DNA of 64,000 nt from Siccibacter colletis (GCF_000696575.1 NZ_JMSQ01000003.1:109365-173364); one strand, 5' to 3'; shown: positions 34,981-45,401, counted from the stretch's first letter. Numbers and translations are program-made. Notes: generated by a model from the letters alone, not told the origin.

Positions 34981-37122
34981 TTACTGGAAGCTGTAGCCGA
35001 ACGACAGGCCGACGCTGTAGTTGCGACCCGGTGCCGGTTCGAAATAGCGGCCGTAGCTTTCGTTTACGATCACTGAGCCCGCGTATTCACGGTCGAACAG
35101 GTTATCGACGCGGGTGAAGAGATCCACTGAGCCCTGTCCGATCTGCCATTTGTAGCCGGTGTTCAGACCGACAACGGTCCAGGTTGGCGCTTTGGCAGTG
35201 TTCTCGTCATCCGCCATGATGTCGCTCAGGTAGCGCACGTCGCCGCCCGCGTACCAGCCCTGTTCCGGTTCCCAGCCCAGCGAGGCGTAACCCATATTAC
35301 GGGCGATGCCCGGCATACGGTTGCCGTTGCAGTCGGTGTCACCGCAGACGTTGCTGCGGTAGGTGGCGTCGATGTAGGTCCAGGCCATTTTCAGGCGCCA
35401 CGCGTCGGCGAACTGCTGGTCAAGGCCCAGCTCCACGCCCTGACGACGCGTTTTACCGGCATTTTTGTAGCTGGCACGTCCGCCGGAGCTGCTGTCAGAG
35501 ACAATCTCGTTGTCGGTATCGGTCTGGAACAGCGCGGCGGTGAACAGGCCGTTGCCGATGCGGGTTTTACTGCCGATCTCCACGGTATCGCTGGTGGCCG
35601 GCTGCAGTTCAAGGTTCAGCCCGTCCTGGGTGCCGGCACGGTAGGAGAGTTCGGTGAGGGTCGGGGTTTCAAATCCGCGGCCCGCCGCCAGATACACATT
35701 CCAGGCATCGGTTACCGCGTACTTCAGCGATCCTGCCGGGAGCCACTTGTGGTAGCTGGCTTCGCCGCTGGCGTCGCCGTTTTGTGCGGTGACATATTTG
35801 TCGTTGGAGTCGAGCCAGATAGAGCTGTAGCGCACCCCGGCATCCAGCGACAGCTTGTCGGTCAGTTGCCAGCTGGTCTGCAGATACGGGTCCACGTTCC
35901 ACATCAGGTTGCGCTCGTTGCGGCGCAGGTTGCCTTTCTCACCGAACTGCGGCACGCCGTTCTGGTAGACGAAGTTCTCGTAGCCCTTACGGTTCTCGGT
36001 CATGGTTTCGTAGTTGATCCCGGTGGTGAAGCTCACCGGAATAAGCCACTCGTCGCGGTGCGTCCAGCGGGTGTCCACGCCCTGGTAGTGACGGCTGAGA
36101 GAGATCACACCGCCGGCGTGGGTAGGACGCAGCTGCGGAGCCTGCGGGATCGACTGGTATTGGGTGGTTTCACGCTCGCCGGCGTAAGCCATCAGGCTGA
36201 AATCGTCGTTTGCGGTCAGAGCGCGCTCATAGCGCAGGCCTGCCTGGGTCTGCTTGATGGTCTTACGGGTGTTGTACTGCTCGGCACGCGGCGACTGACG
36301 CGGATCGGCACGCCACTCTTCTTTGGTCAGGCCGCCCGGATCGTCCGCTTTGATATCCACGCTGTTGAACAGCAGCGTCAGTTTGCTGGCGTCGTCGAGA
36401 CGCACGCCGAGTTTGGCGTTAGCCAGATTTTTACGCGCCCCGCTGTGGTCGCGATAGCCGTGGGTGGTAAAGCGCGTGGTGGAGACGGCGTAGTCAACGT
36501 CGCCTGCCTGGGTACCATCGCCTGTCGCACCGGTGGCTTTCAGACCGTAGCGCCAGCTGCCGTAGCTGCCGTACCAGCTGCTCGCTTCAATGGTCGGCGG
36601 CTGACGTCCGGTTTCGGTGGTGACGTTCAGCACACCGCCGGAAGCGTTACCGTAGAGCGCGGAGAAGGGGCCGCGCAGTACGTCGATGCTCTCAACGCTG
36701 TTGATGTCGATGTTTGACGTCTGGCCCTGACCGTCCGGCATGGTGGCGGGAATGCCGTCCACGTATAAGCGCAGACCGCGCACGCCGAAGGTGGAGCGGG
36801 AGCCGAAGCCGCGGATCGACAGCTGCAGATCCTGCGCATAGTTCTGACGGTTCTGCACCTGCAGGCCAGGTACGGCACCGAGGCTTTCAGAAAGGTTGAC
36901 GAGCGGCGCGGCGTGACGCATCTCGTCGCCGTGAACCACGCTCACTGCCGCCGGGGTATCCAGCTCGGAGAGGCCGCCAGGCGTAGCGGTCACGACCATC
37001 GTTTGTTCAGAAGTAGATGCGGCGGTCTGAGCAGCCGCAACGGTGCTGGTGAAGCAAGGAGAAAAAATGGCAGGCAACAGCCATACAGAAAGAGGCACCT
37101 TTCTGACGAATGAGATATTCAT
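34981..37122 (-). CDS. yncD: YncD, TonB-dependent outer-membrane receptor
   Basis: A 713-residue TonB-dependent receptor. Residues 1-31 are a signal peptide, then a TonB-box-like QTMVVTATPGG near residue 40. The plug domain (SIRGFGSRSTFGVRGLRLYVDGIP) is followed by a 22-strand barrel ending with the aromatic C-terminal residues GYSFQ. It matches E. coli YncD in length and in being divergent from yncE. YncD has been proposed as an iron- or cofactor-related receptor; the natural ligand is unsettled. A Fur-like site lies in the 272-base shared intergenic region. Confidence 0.93.
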   Translation of the reverse strand: MNISFVRKVPLSVWLLPAIFSPCFTSTVAAAQTAASTSEQTMVVTATPGGLSELDTPAAVSVVHGDEMRHAAPLVNLSESLGAVPGLQVQNRQNYAQDLQLSIRGFGSRSTFGVRGLRLYVDGIPATMPDGQGQTSNIDINSVESIDVLRGPFSALYGNASGGVLNVTTETGRQPPTIEASSWYGSYGSWRYGLKATGATGDGTQAGDVDYAVSTTRFTTHGYRDHSGARKNLANAKLGVRLDDASKLTLLFNSVDIKADDPGGLTKEEWRADPRQSPRAEQYNTRKTIKQTQAGLRYERALTANDDFSLMAYAGERETTQYQSIPQAPQLRPTHAGGVISLSRHYQGVDTRWTHRDEWLIPVSFTTGINYETMTENRKGYENFVYQNGVPQFGEKGNLRRNERNLMWNVDPYLQTSWQLTDKLSLDAGVRYSSIWLDSNDKYVTAQNGDASGEASYHKWLPAGSLKYAVTDAWNVYLAAGRGFETPTLTELSYRAGTQDGLNLELQPATSDTVEIGSKTRIGNGLFTAALFQTDTDNEIVSDSSSGGRASYKNAGKTRRQGVELGLDQQFADAWRLKMAWTYIDATYRSNVCGDTDCNGNRMPGIARNMGYASLGWEPEQGWYAGGDVRYLSDIMADDENTAKAPTWTVVGLNTGYKWQIGQGSVDLFTRVDNLFDREYAGSVIVNESYGRYFEPAPGRNYSVGLSFGYSFQ

Positions 37123-37284
37123 GAAATCAACCAGGTTAAGGGGTTCGTACCGAACCAGAAAAAACGCGCCATGTTAAATGTTTTGTAAACTTATGAAAAC
37201 ATTAAGCGCACGTTAGGTTAACAGATGAAGTGTAGTGGAAAATTTTGTGAACGTGCGCGGAGTAAAATCCTCCCTTTTTCAGCG

Positions 37285-37303
37285 AATAATGATTACTATT
37301 CTC
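37285..37303. promoter_or_regulatory. Fur-box-like site between yncD and yncE
   Basis: The 19-bp sequence AATAATGATTACTATTCTC matches the Fur consensus at 14 of 19 positions by my count. It lies 92 bases before yncE. E. coli yncE is reported to be Fur- and iron-repressed, so the site fits. Confidence 0.7.
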
Positions 37304-37394
37304 ATCCATAAAATCAAGGGGCGGGCAACGACCTGCAAACCCACCGGTTTCAATGTGATGCAGAAGATCCAGTTTCGTTACAAAGGGAGTAGTT

Positions 37395-38456
37395 ATGAAT
37401 TTTCGTCATCTGTCCATCCCGCGCCTGCGCCATACCGCGCTGATGAGCGCGCTGCTGCTCGCCACGTCCTTCTCCAGCCAGGCGGCGGAGGAGATGCTGC
37501 GCAAGCCGGTCGGGGTTGGTGCCTATGAAATGGCTTACAGCCAGAGCGAAAACGCGCTGTTTGTCGCCACCTCGCAGAGCCGCGCGCTGGATAAAGGCGG
37601 CGTAGTTTATCGTCTCGATCCCACCACCCTGGATGTGACCCAACGCATTCATAACGACATCAAACCGTTTGGTGCCGCCATCAACACCAAAACCAACACC
37701 CTGTGGTTTGGCAACAGCGTTAACGGGTCGGTGACCGCGATTGATGCGAAAACCAGCGATGTGAAAGGGCGCGTGGTACTGGATGCGCGCCAGCGCAGCG
37801 AAACCGTGAAGCCATTCCAGCCGCGTCAGCTGGCGGTGGATGAAGCGACGAACACGGTGTACATCACCGGCGTCGGCAAAGAGAGCGTGATCTGGGCGGT
37901 AGACGGCAACAACATGACGCTGAAAACCACCATCACCAATACCGGTGCGCGCAGCACCGCCCTGGCGCTGGATGCTGCCAACAAGCGTCTGTATACCTCA
38001 AACGCGGACGGCGAGCTGGTGACTATCGATACCGCTACCAACAGCATCATCAGCCGTAAGAAACTGCTGGACGATGGTAAAGAGCACTTCTTTATCAACA
38101 TCAGCCTGGACAGCGCGAACCAGCGTGCGTACATCACCGATTCGAAACAGCCGAAAGTGCTGGTTGTCGATCTGAAAAAGGGCGACGTCACCGCGCAGAT
38201 CGATGCTCCGGCATCGCTGGCCGTGCTGTTTAACCCGGTGCGCAATGAAGTGTATGTGACGCACCGTCAGGCGGGCGAGGTCAGCATTATTGATGCGAAA
38301 ACCAATAAGGTGACCAAAACCATCAAAACGCCGGTACACCCGAACAGCCTGGCGCTCTCCGCCGACGGGAAAACCCTGTACGTCAGCGTGAAGCAGGCCT
38401 CCACCCGTGATAAACCTGCGACCAGCCCGGACGACATTATCCGTATCGCGCTCTGA
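37395..38456 (+). CDS. yncE: YncE, exported seven-bladed beta-propeller protein
   Basis: A 353-residue protein with a signal peptide (basic start, cleavage after SFSSQA). The mature part holds repeated YVTH/YTSN-type blades such as DEATNTVYITG, DAANKRLYTSN, DSANQRAYITDS and NPVRNEVYVTH. These are the YVTN-like beta-propeller repeats of E. coli YncE, a periplasmic propeller reported to bind DNA and to be iron-regulated. It is divergent from yncD, and a strong terminator separates it from ansP. Confidence 0.93.
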   Translation: MNFRHLSIPRLRHTALMSALLLATSFSSQAAEEMLRKPVGVGAYEMAYSQSENALFVATSQSRALDKGGVVYRLDPTTLDVTQRIHNDIKPFGAAINTKTNTLWFGNSVNGSVTAIDAKTSDVKGRVVLDARQRSETVKPFQPRQLAVDEATNTVYITGVGKESVIWAVDGNNMTLKTTITNTGARSTALALDAANKRLYTSNADGELVTIDTATNSIISRKKLLDDGKEHFFINISLDSANQRAYITDSKQPKVLVVDLKKGDVTAQIDAPASLAVLFNPVRNEVYVTHRQAGEVSIIDAKTNKVTKTIKTPVHPNSLALSADGKTLYVSVKQASTRDKPATSPDDIIRIAL

Positions 38457-38477
38457 TTCACGGGCTTCAGAAACAAC

Positions 38478-38504
38478 AATGCCGGGCACGCCCGGCATTT
38501 TTTT
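38478..38504 (+). terminator. Terminator between convergent yncE and ansP
   Basis: AATGCCGGGC/GCCCGGCATT form a 10-bp stem with a 2-nt loop, followed by a run of seven T. Confidence 0.93.
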
Positions 38505-38519
38505 GGCTACAGCGCAGCA

Positions 38520-40025
38520 TCAGCGCGCATGGTCATCCGCCAGCGGCGAGGAGGCGGGCGCCTGGTCGTCAGCGTGGTGCTCCGCCGGGGCGGCGCTGTG
38601 GATCTCGTATACGCGCTTACGCACGCCGAACCAGCCGAGGGTCAGCACAACGGCCAGCACCGGAATCGAGGCGATGGTAAAGGTGCCGTTCGGATAGTCG
38701 AACGCCATCAGGACCAGCACGCTCAGCAGGAACAGCAGCGTCAGCCAGGAGGTGTAAGGCGCGCCCGGCAGTTTGAACGGCACGTCTTCGGCTTTGCCTT
38801 CCTTAATGGCTTTGCGCAGGCGCATCTGGCACACCACGATAAAGCCCCAGGAGGCGATGATGCCGACGGACGCGACGTTGAGCACGATCTCAAACACCTG
38901 AGACGGCACCAGATAGTTCAGGAACACGCCCAGCACGTAGACGCAGAGGGTGGCGGCGATACCCGCCCACGGCACCTGCTGTTTGCTCATCTTCGACATG
39001 AATTTCGGCGCGGAACCGCCCATCGACATGGAGCGCAGGATGCGGCCGGTGGAGTAAAGACCGGAGTTGAGGCTGGAGAGCGCGGCAGTCAGGACCACCA
39101 TGTTCATGATGTCGCCGATGTACGGCACGCCCAGCTTCGAGAAGAAGGTGACGAACGGACTCTGACCCGCCTGGTAGGCGTTCCACGGCAGCAGCAGCAC
39201 CAGCAGCACCACCGAACCGACGTAGAACAGGCCGATACGCCAGATCACGCTGTTGATGGCTTTCGGCACCATGGTCTGCGGATCTTTACACTCTCCTGCC
39301 GCGGTGCCCACCAGTTCGATGGAAGCGAAGGCGAAGACCACGCCCTGCACCAGCACCAGAGCAGCCAGCAGCCCGTGCGGGAAGAAACCGCCGTTGTCGG
39401 TGATCAGATGAAAACCGGTGGCGTTGCCGTCGAGCGGCTTGCCGGTACCGAGGAATATGGTACCCACCACGAGGAACAGCACGATGGCCAGCACCTTGAT
39501 CAGCGCAAACCAGAACTCCATTTCGGCGAACCATTTCACGCCGATCATGTTCATGGTGCCGACAATCGCCAGCGCGCCGAGGGCGAACACCCACTGCGGC
39601 ACATCGCCAAACGCGCCCCAGTAGTGCATGTACAGCGCCACCGCGGTGATATCAACAATGCCGGTCATCGCCCAGTTAACGAAGTACATCCAGCCGGCGA
39701 CGTAGGCGGCTTTCTCGCCGAGGAACTCGCGGGCGTAGGAGACGAAGCTGCCGCTGGAAGGGCGGTGCAGTACCAGCTCACCCAGCGCACGCAGGATGAA
39801 GAAGGAGAAGATACCGCATACCGCATAGACCAGCGCCAGGGAAGGGCCGGCCATCTGCAGGCGCGCACCGGCGCCGAGAAACAGGCCGGTACCAATCGCG
39901 CCGCCAATGGCGATCATCTGTACCTGACGGTTGCCCATCGCCTTGTGGTATCCCTCCTCGTGGGAGTTCAGCCAGCGGCGTCTGGCAGCACGCTGCTCCG
40001 CCGCGTTGTTTTTTGTGGTTTTCAT
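38520..40025 (-). CDS. ansP: AnsP, L-asparagine permease
   Basis: A 501-residue amino acid/polyamine/organocation transporter with 12 helices. [17 protein letters not shown] is the family signature near residue 37. The N-terminus [21 protein letters not shown] and the ELVGTAAGE substrate-loop segment match E. coli AnsP as I know it, and so does its place after yncE. It imports L-asparagine with protons. The frame ends with a His/Asp-rich cytoplasmic tail. Confidence 0.95.
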   Translation of the reverse strand: MKTTKNNAAEQRAARRRWLNSHEEGYHKAMGNRQVQMIAIGGAIGTGLFLGAGARLQMAGPSLALVYAVCGIFSFFILRALGELVLHRPSSGSFVSYAREFLGEKAAYVAGWMYFVNWAMTGIVDITAVALYMHYWGAFGDVPQWVFALGALAIVGTMNMIGVKWFAEMEFWFALIKVLAIVLFLVVGTIFLGTGKPLDGNATGFHLITDNGGFFPHGLLAALVLVQGVVFAFASIELVGTAAGECKDPQTMVPKAINSVIWRIGLFYVGSVVLLVLLLPWNAYQAGQSPFVTFFSKLGVPYIGDIMNMVVLTAALSSLNSGLYSTGRILRSMSMGGSAPKFMSKMSKQQVPWAGIAATLCVYVLGVFLNYLVPSQVFEIVLNVASVGIIASWGFIVVCQMRLRKAIKEGKAEDVPFKLPGAPYTSWLTLLFLLSVLVLMAFDYPNGTFTIASIPVLAVVLTLGWFGVRKRVYEIHSAAPAEHHADDQAPASSPLADDHAR

Positions 40026-40304
40026 CTGTTTTCCTGTGATCCTGTCTTATTATCTGCGAGCCGCTGGCTCAACCGCCGTAACCAAACGTTTGCTACGCTG
40101 TCCGGAATCGGGCGGGGTGTGCACGTTTTTTGTGCGTTGCGCTTTACGATGAAGCACAACATGGCGCAGCATCCTACCTGCAAAAATATGCGTGCGCAAA
40201 GCATAAGCTTTCCGGGAGTGAGCTGGCTCGCGGTTATCTCAACAGAAGTCGCCAGTGCGCGGCCTGTATGGCAGTCTTTCGTGCTTACTAATAAGGAAAT
40301 ACTA

Positions 40305-41438
40305 ATGAAAAAGAGCGTGTTAACCGCATTAAGCCTGATGTTTTATACGCTGGACGTCAGCGCGCAGACCCCGTGCGGCGCAGCAATCGATAAGGTAATC
40401 GAACCTTTAATGGCGCAGTGGCAGGTGCCTGGAATAGCGGTGGCGATCTCGGTCAACGGGAAGCCTCAATTCTGTAACTATGGGGTCGCGTCAAAGGAGA
40501 GCCGTCAGCCGGTAAGCGAGCAAACGCTGTTCGAGATCGGCTCCCTGAGTAAAACCTTTACTGCGACGCTGGCAAGCTATGCGCAGGGTGCAGGTAAACT
40601 CCATTTTGCCGATCCGGCAAGCCGCTACCTGCCAGAGCTGAAAGGCAGTGCCTTTGACCAGGTGACGCTGCTCAACCTCGCAACCCACACCGCCGGTACG
40701 CCGCTGTTTGTCCCGGATGCGGTCACCGATACCCCGGCGCTGATGGCCTGGTATAAAGCCTGGCAGCCTCCCGCCACGCCGGGCAGCACCCGCGTCTACT
40801 CGAATCTCGGGATCGGTATGCTGGGAATGATTACCGGCCATGCGCTGGACACGTCGTTTACCGCGGCGATTGAACAACAGATGCTGCCGGCGCTGGGACT
40901 ACGTCACAGCTATGTAAACGTACCGCCGCAGGCGATGCAGGATTACGCTCAGGGCTATAACAAAACTAACCAGCCGGTGCGCGTGACGCCGGGGCCGCTG
41001 GATGCCGAGTCTTACGGTCTGAAGTCCTCCAGCGCCGACCTCATCCGCTATCTGGAGATCAACATGGGCCAGCATCTCAAAGACGGTGCGTGGCGCAAGG
41101 CGGTGGATAACACCCATGTCGGCTATGTACAGGCCGGCGAATTTACCCAGGCATTAATGTGGGAGTACTACCCGCTGCCGGTAGACGAGAAAACCCTGCT
41201 GGCCGGGAACGACAGCGCGCGGCTGATGAAGGGCGTACCCGCCAGGGCTGTTGCTACTCTTCAGGCCCCGGCTGCGGCCTGGTATAACAAAACCGGCTCC
41301 ACCAACGGCTTCTCCACCTATGCAGTGTTTATCCCATCCCAGCAAACCGCGCTGATCCTGCTGGCGAACAAGTGGTTCCCCAACGATGCGCGGGTGAAGG
41401 CGGCCTGGGAAATCCTGCACGCCAGTCCGGGCCAGTGA
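40305..41438 (+). CDS. Class C beta-lactamase (AmpC-type)
   Basis: A 377-residue serine beta-lactamase with a signal peptide ([20 protein letters not shown]). Class C motifs are complete: SLSK with nucleophile Ser80, YSN at 165-167 and KTG at 329-331. [18 protein letters not shown] is a family-typical block. YSN (not YAN) and two Cys near the N-terminus (TPCGAA, QFCNYG) set it apart from classic Enterobacter AmpC, so it may be a divergent or second class C enzyme. There is no divergent ampR; ansP lies upstream. AAGGAAATACTA precedes ATG 40305. It is followed after 12 bases by a P-loop kinase-like gene. Confidence 0.9.
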   Translation: MKKSVLTALSLMFYTLDVSAQTPCGAAIDKVIEPLMAQWQVPGIAVAISVNGKPQFCNYGVASKESRQPVSEQTLFEIGSLSKTFTATLASYAQGAGKLHFADPASRYLPELKGSAFDQVTLLNLATHTAGTPLFVPDAVTDTPALMAWYKAWQPPATPGSTRVYSNLGIGMLGMITGHALDTSFTAAIEQQMLPALGLRHSYVNVPPQAMQDYAQGYNKTNQPVRVTPGPLDAESYGLKSSSADLIRYLEINMGQHLKDGAWRKAVDNTHVGYVQAGEFTQALMWEYYPLPVDEKTLLAGNDSARLMKGVPARAVATLQAPAAAWYNKTGSTNGFSTYAVFIPSQQTALILLANKWFPNDARVKAAWEILHASPGQ

Positions 41439-41450
41439 GTGGAGACAGGG

Positions 41451-42014
41451 ATGAAAATTAACGTTGTCGGGACCAGCGGAAGCGGCAAGAGCACGTTCGC
41501 ACGCCAGCTCGCTGCCCGCCTCAATGTGCCGTATATCGAACTGGATACCCTTTACTGGCAACCCCACTGGCAGGGCACGCCGGATGCCCGCTTTTTTGAA
41601 AAAATAGCCGCCGCGCTGGCGGCATGCCCCGACGGCTGGGTGCTGGATGGCAACTATAACCGCAGCCGTCCGGTGAAATGGCGTGAGGTGGACACGCTCG
41701 TCTGGCTCGATTACGGCTTTACCCGCACCCTTTATCAGGCGGTGAAGCGGGCGATTCAGCGCGCCGTCACACAGCAGGAGCTGTGGCCCGGCACCGGCAA
41801 CCGGGAAAGTTTCCGCCAGTCGTTCTTTAGCCGCGAATCCATTATCTGGTGGACCCTGAAAACCTGGCGCAGTAACCGTGCGCGTTATCTGGCGGACATG
41901 GCGAATCCGGCGTACTCCCACATTGCGTTTGTGCATCTGCGAAGCCCGTCTCAGGCCCGCGCCTGGTTGCAATCTCTGACGCCTGGCGTCGGGTGCTCTA
42001 CACTTAAGGAGTAA
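41451..42014 (+). CDS. P-loop NTPase / small-molecule kinase-like protein
   Basis: A 187-residue protein with Walker A GTSGSGKST at residues 7-15 and an adenylate kinase/shikimate-kinase-like fold: LNVPYIELDTLYWQPHW and GWVLDGNYNRSR are typical of the AAA-17/FlaR-like small kinases. It starts 12 bases after the beta-lactamase stop with GGAGACAGGG upstream, so the two are likely cotranscribed. Substrate unknown. ATG 41451 is preferred over the in-frame GTG 41439. Confidence 0.85.
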   Translation: MKINVVGTSGSGKSTFARQLAARLNVPYIELDTLYWQPHWQGTPDARFFEKIAAALAACPDGWVLDGNYNRSRPVKWREVDTLVWLDYGFTRTLYQAVKRAIQRAVTQQELWPGTGNRESFRQSFFSRESIIWWTLKTWRSNRARYLADMANPAYSHIAFVHLRSPSQARAWLQSLTPGVGCSTLKE

Positions 42015-42029
42015 CAAAGGAGACGACGG

Positions 42030-42647
42030 ATGATCCAGATCTACGGTGTGCCGGGGTACGGCTCGACCATCAGCGAACTGATGCTGACCCTGGCCGGGGT
42101 GCGGTACAGCTTTATTAACGTTGATGGTTACGACAAACCCGGCCCGGCGCGCGAGCAGCTTGAGAAGCTGAATCCGCTGTGTCAGGTACCGACGCTGGTG
42201 CTGGAAAACGGTACGGTGATGACGGAGAGCGCCGCGGTGGCGCTGATGCTGCTTGATGATCATCCGGAGCTGGCTCCGGCCCCCGGTACGCCAGAACGTA
42301 ACCGCTTTCTGCGTCTGCTGGTATGGATGGTGGCGAATGTCTATCCCACCTTCACCTATGCCGACTACCCGGAACGCTGGGCGCCTGGCGCTCCGGCCCA
42401 GCTGCGGGAGAGTACCGGACGCTATCGCGAAACGCTGTATCGCTGGCTCGAACAGCAGGTTGAGGCTACGCCCTGGATGTTTGGGCAGGACATCTCGCTG
42501 CTGGACTGTTATCTTCCGGTAATGCGCCGCTGGACACCTCACGCCGCCTGGTTTGCGCAGCACACCCCAAAACTTAACGCCATCGCCGATGCGGTATGCG
42601 CGTTACCCGAGCTGCAAACCGTGCTGCGCGCTAACCGGATCCTGTGA
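42030..42647 (+). CDS. yncG: YncG, glutathione S-transferase-like protein
   Basis: A 205-residue GST-fold protein. Its N-terminal IYGVPGYGSTISELMLTLAG thioredoxin-like domain and LNPLCQVPTLVLENG(T)VMTES glutathione-site segment closely resemble E. coli YncG as I recall it, as does VANVYPTFTYADYPERWAP. In E. coli yncG follows ansP, which supports the name; here the beta-lactamase and kinase genes are interposed. AAGGAGACGACGG precedes ATG. Activity in E. coli is not well defined. Confidence 0.9.
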   Translation: MIQIYGVPGYGSTISELMLTLAGVRYSFINVDGYDKPGPAREQLEKLNPLCQVPTLVLENGTVMTESAAVALMLLDDHPELAPAPGTPERNRFLRLLVWMVANVYPTFTYADYPERWAPGAPAQLRESTGRYRETLYRWLEQQVEATPWMFGQDISLLDCYLPVMRRWTPHAAWFAQHTPKLNAIADAVCALPELQTVLRANRIL

Positions 42648-42689
42648 CGGGGTGCCGGGCTAACTGGTTTATTCAACAAGGAGTTCGCT

Positions 42690-42920
42690 ATGCCACATAT
42701 TGATATTCAGTGTTTCCCGCGCCAGCTGAGCGATGAAGTAAAACAGGCGCTGGCAGACGATATTACCGCCGCTATTGTGCGCCACCTGGGCAGTAAAGAG
42801 AGTTCGGTATCGGTCGCACTGAATGAAGTGGACCCTGAGGCCTGGAAAACGCGTGTATGGGATACCGAAATCGCGCCGCAGATCGAAACGCTGATTAAAA
42901 AACCCGGCTACGACATGTAA
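42690..42920 (+). CDS. pptA: PptA, 4-oxalocrotonate tautomerase-family protein
   Basis: A 76-residue tautomerase beginning [11 protein letters not shown], so processing leaves the catalytic Pro1. Length and the C-terminal PGYDM match E. coli PptA (YdcE), an enol-keto tautomerase of unknown physiological substrate. AAGGAGTTCGCT precedes ATG. nhoA and yddH follow, its usual neighbours. Confidence 0.93.
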   Translation: MPHIDIQCFPRQLSDEVKQALADDITAAIVRHLGSKESSVSVALNEVDPEAWKTRVWDTEIAPQIETLIKKPGYDM

Positions 42921-42996
42921 TTCCGCGCGCCAGGCGCTCACACCTGGCATCTTCACCGGCGTTTTGCGCCACTCATTAACCCGGAAAGGAGTGGGG

Positions 42997-43818
42997 ATGG
43001 CTTTTTCGCTTGAAGAGTACTTTGCCCGTATTGGCTACGACGGTACGCCGCAGACCGACGTGGAAACCCTCGCGGCACTGCAGGCTCACCATATTGCGAG
43101 TATCGCATTCGAAAACCTTGATGTGCTGCTGGATCGCGAGATCCACCTCGATGACGGCGCACTGTTTGAGAAGCTGGTGACTGCCCGGCGCGGTGGCTAC
43201 TGCTTCGAACAGAACGGCTTGCTGGAGCGGGTGTTACGGGAGCTGCGCTTTAACGTACGCAGTCTGGCCGCCAGGGTGCTGATTGCTCAGCCCAACCAGG
43301 TGCCGCCGCGTACCCATCGGCTGCTATGCGTGACGGTTCACGGCGAGGAGTGGCTGGTGGACGTAGGCTTCGGCAGCCAGACGCTGACCCAGCCGATGCG
43401 TTTTGTCGCTGGCGCAGAAGTGGTGACGCACGCCGGTATCTATCGCCTTGAGGCCGATCACGATGATTTTATCCTGACCCTGTTCCAGGGCGGGGAGTGG
43501 CAGCCGCTCTACCGGTTTGATACGGAGGATCAGTACGCCGCTGATTTCCTGATGGCGAACCACTTTATCGCCCACTGGCCGGATTCCCACTTCCGTCACC
43601 ATATTCTGCTGTCGCGCCATCTTCCTGAAGGGGGGAAGGTAACGCTGAATAACTTCCACTTTACCCATTACGGAAGTGACGGTGTCACGATTCGTGAAGA
43701 GGATCTAACCCCGGAACGGCTGGCGGAAGTACTGGAGAAGGAATTTTTGCTGGGGCTGACCCATCCCCAGCACGGTATTTCGTCAGTAAACCTGCACAAG
43801 CTCAACCGCTTTGCCTGA
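42997..43818 (+). CDS. nhoA: NhoA, arylamine N-acetyltransferase
   Basis: A 273-residue NAT enzyme. The catalytic triad is visible at the numbers known for the E. coli enzyme: Cys69 in RRGGYCFEQN, His107 in RTHRLL and Asp122 in VDVGFG. It transfers acetyl from acetyl-CoA to arylamines and N-hydroxyarylamines. ATG 42997 with AAAGGAGTGGGG upstream is chosen over the open frame to 42964. It ends 2 bases before the convergent yddH stop. Confidence 0.95.
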   Translation: MAFSLEEYFARIGYDGTPQTDVETLAALQAHHIASIAFENLDVLLDREIHLDDGALFEKLVTARRGGYCFEQNGLLERVLRELRFNVRSLAARVLIAQPNQVPPRTHRLLCVTVHGEEWLVDVGFGSQTLTQPMRFVAGAEVVTHAGIYRLEADHDDFILTLFQGGEWQPLYRFDTEDQYAADFLMANHFIAHWPDSHFRHHILLSRHLPEGGKVTLNNFHFTHYGSDGVTIREEDLTPERLAEVLEKEFLLGLTHPQHGISSVNLHKLNRFA

Positions 43819-43820
43819 GT

Positions 43821-44399
43821 TTATGACCGGGTATTGAGCGCGTCGCCGATGGCATAGTAGTGTCCGCCGGCCACGTGGTGAATGCTGCGTAACGCCGGGT
43901 CGGCGGATTCAAACTGCCAGTGGCCGTCGCGAAACGCCCGCGAATCGGCCCAGGCGCCGATCACCTCGCCAATAAACAGATCGTAGGTCTGCTGGTTATG
44001 CGGTTCCGGGATCAGCCGGCACACCAGCCACGCCGTACAGCCCGCGACCAGCGGCAGGGCGTGCCCGTCCATTTCAAACAGCTCCACGCCTGAGTGCGCC
44101 AGCTTGTCCGGGTCGCTCATCAGCGTCGTGGTGCCCAGCTGCGTGGTCAGCGCAGCCTGGTTCACGGTCGGGATCTGCAACGCAAAATAACCGCTCTGCT
44201 CAATCAGCGCGCGCGTGGCGGCGATTTTGTCGATCACCACCGTCACTTTTGGCGGTGAGAAGTCCAGCCCGCAGGCCCAGGCGGCGGCCATTACGTTATC
44301 CACGCCGTTGTGGCGCGCGGAAACCAGCACGGTCGGACCGTGATTGACCAGGCGATACGCCTTATCCAGGGGGACGGGTGCAATGTGCTCGTTCATCAT
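43821..44399 (-). CDS. yddH: YddH, flavin reductase-like (FMN-binding split barrel) protein
   Basis: A 192-residue protein of the flavin reductase family. The FMN site segments VNHGPTVLVSARHNGVDNVMAAAWAC and LATRALIEQSGYFALQIP-type patterns are seen. It resembles E. coli YddH, located between pptA and nhoA there; here it is on the opposite strand downstream of nhoA. A role in supplying reduced flavin is possible; no partner monooxygenase is visible nearby. Confidence 0.87.
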   Translation of the reverse strand: MMNEHIAPVPLDKAYRLVNHGPTVLVSARHNGVDNVMAAAWACGLDFSPPKVTVVIDKIAATRALIEQSGYFALQIPTVNQAALTTQLGTTTLMSDPDKLAHSGVELFEMDGHALPLVAGCTAWLVCRLIPEPHNQQTYDLFIGEVIGAWADSRAFRDGHWQFESADPALRSIHHVAGGHYYAIGDALNTRS

Positions 44400-44499
44400 G
44401 TTGCCTTTCAGAAAAATGTGTCCGGAAAGCGTAGCAAACGCGACAAGCGGCGGGAATATCGATTATGTGCGGTTAACCGGGGTCGCCCCCGGCCAGTAA

Positions 44500-45366
44500 T
44501 CAGCGGGTAATGGTAAAGCCGAAGGTGGTTTCATCTACATGGAGGTCGCAGGCCGCTTTATCTTCATACGGCGTATCGTGGGCGGTCATCAGCACCCACT
44601 GGCCCTTATTCAGGATCGGCAGGGCCAGCACGCCGTTGGCATCGGTCACATCTTTCATCGACGCAGCCTCATAGGCATAGGTGTGTGCCAGTGACGGATG
44701 GGCGAACTTACTGGTATCGCCATGATCGTGATGATGAGCATGCCCGGCTGATTTTTTAACCGGGGCAGACGGGTCGTTATAGGCGATACCGACCTGATGG
44801 TTTTTCAACGGTTGCCCGTTCGCCAGCAGTTTCACATTCAGCGTATCGCCGGTTTTTAGCGTGGACGGATCGACCTCTGGCACAAACTCCAGACGCACGC
44901 TGGTGGGGCGCGTGATCGCCGCGTTTTTACCCGGCGCGCCAACAAAACTGACTGTTTTAGCGTACATGGTGTTTTCCATACAAAACGCCTCTGGCCACTG
45001 TTGTTTGCCTGCCTGCTGCCAGCGATTTTTTCCGTTTTCCTCTTTCACCGACCAGCGGGTCGGCTTATAGGTGGCGATTGCCAGCCAGCTTCCCGCCGGC
45101 ACCTCTGATGCGGTGAACTGGTAGGCTTCACTGGCGATCGGGAAGCTGTACCGGCGCTCCGCATCGCCCAGCAGCTCAATTGGCGCAAAAATGTGCTGAC
45201 GTTTCGCCGGGATCGGTTCGCCGTGCGGGAAAATTTCGCCATAACCCAGTTCAATATTCAGCGTCGCACCGTCCGTGACTGGCGGAACGTTAAGCCAGAG
45301 GCCGTGAGCAAAGGCAGCCGGGGCGAGGGCGATACCAACCAGCCCGGCAAGGAGTGTCGTTTTCAT
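44500..45366 (-). CDS. Periplasmic DUF4198 (NikM-like) metal-associated protein
   Basis: A 288-residue exported protein. Signal peptide cleavage after AFA would leave the mature N-terminus HGLWLNVPP, and an exposed His at this position is common in metal-binding DUF4198 proteins. A His-rich linker ([10 protein letters not shown]) lies near residue 206. The C-terminal domain looks like an Ig-like fold ([22 protein letters not shown]). Such proteins are linked to nickel, cobalt or copper handling and often sit next to TonB receptors, but no such neighbour is present. A short ATGTTATAACAT palindrome lies 36 bases upstream of the start. Confidence 0.82.
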   Translation of the reverse strand: MKTTLLAGLVGIALAPAAFAHGLWLNVPPVTDGATLNIELGYGEIFPHGEPIPAKRQHIFAPIELLGDAERRYSFPIASEAYQFTASEVPAGSWLAIATYKPTRWSVKEENGKNRWQQAGKQQWPEAFCMENTMYAKTVSFVGAPGKNAAITRPTSVRLEFVPEVDPSTLKTGDTLNVKLLANGQPLKNHQVGIAYNDPSAPVKKSAGHAHHHDHGDTSKFAHPSLAHTYAYEAASMKDVTDANGVLALPILNKGQWVLMTAHDTPYEDKAACDLHVDETTFGFTITR

Positions 45367-45401
45367 CTGCGTCTCATCATTATCAGTAAATGTTTTTTGT
45401 G

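Noticed and set aside
38529..40304. Long plus-strand open frame running through ansP into the beta-lactamase
   Set aside because: It is antisense to ansP with His/Gln/Arg-rich noise; the beta-lactamase signal peptide begins at ATG 40305 with its own RBS.
41154..42563. 469-residue minus-strand frame across the beta-lactamase, kinase and yncG genes
   Set aside because: It covers three well supported plus-strand genes and shows no motif of its own.
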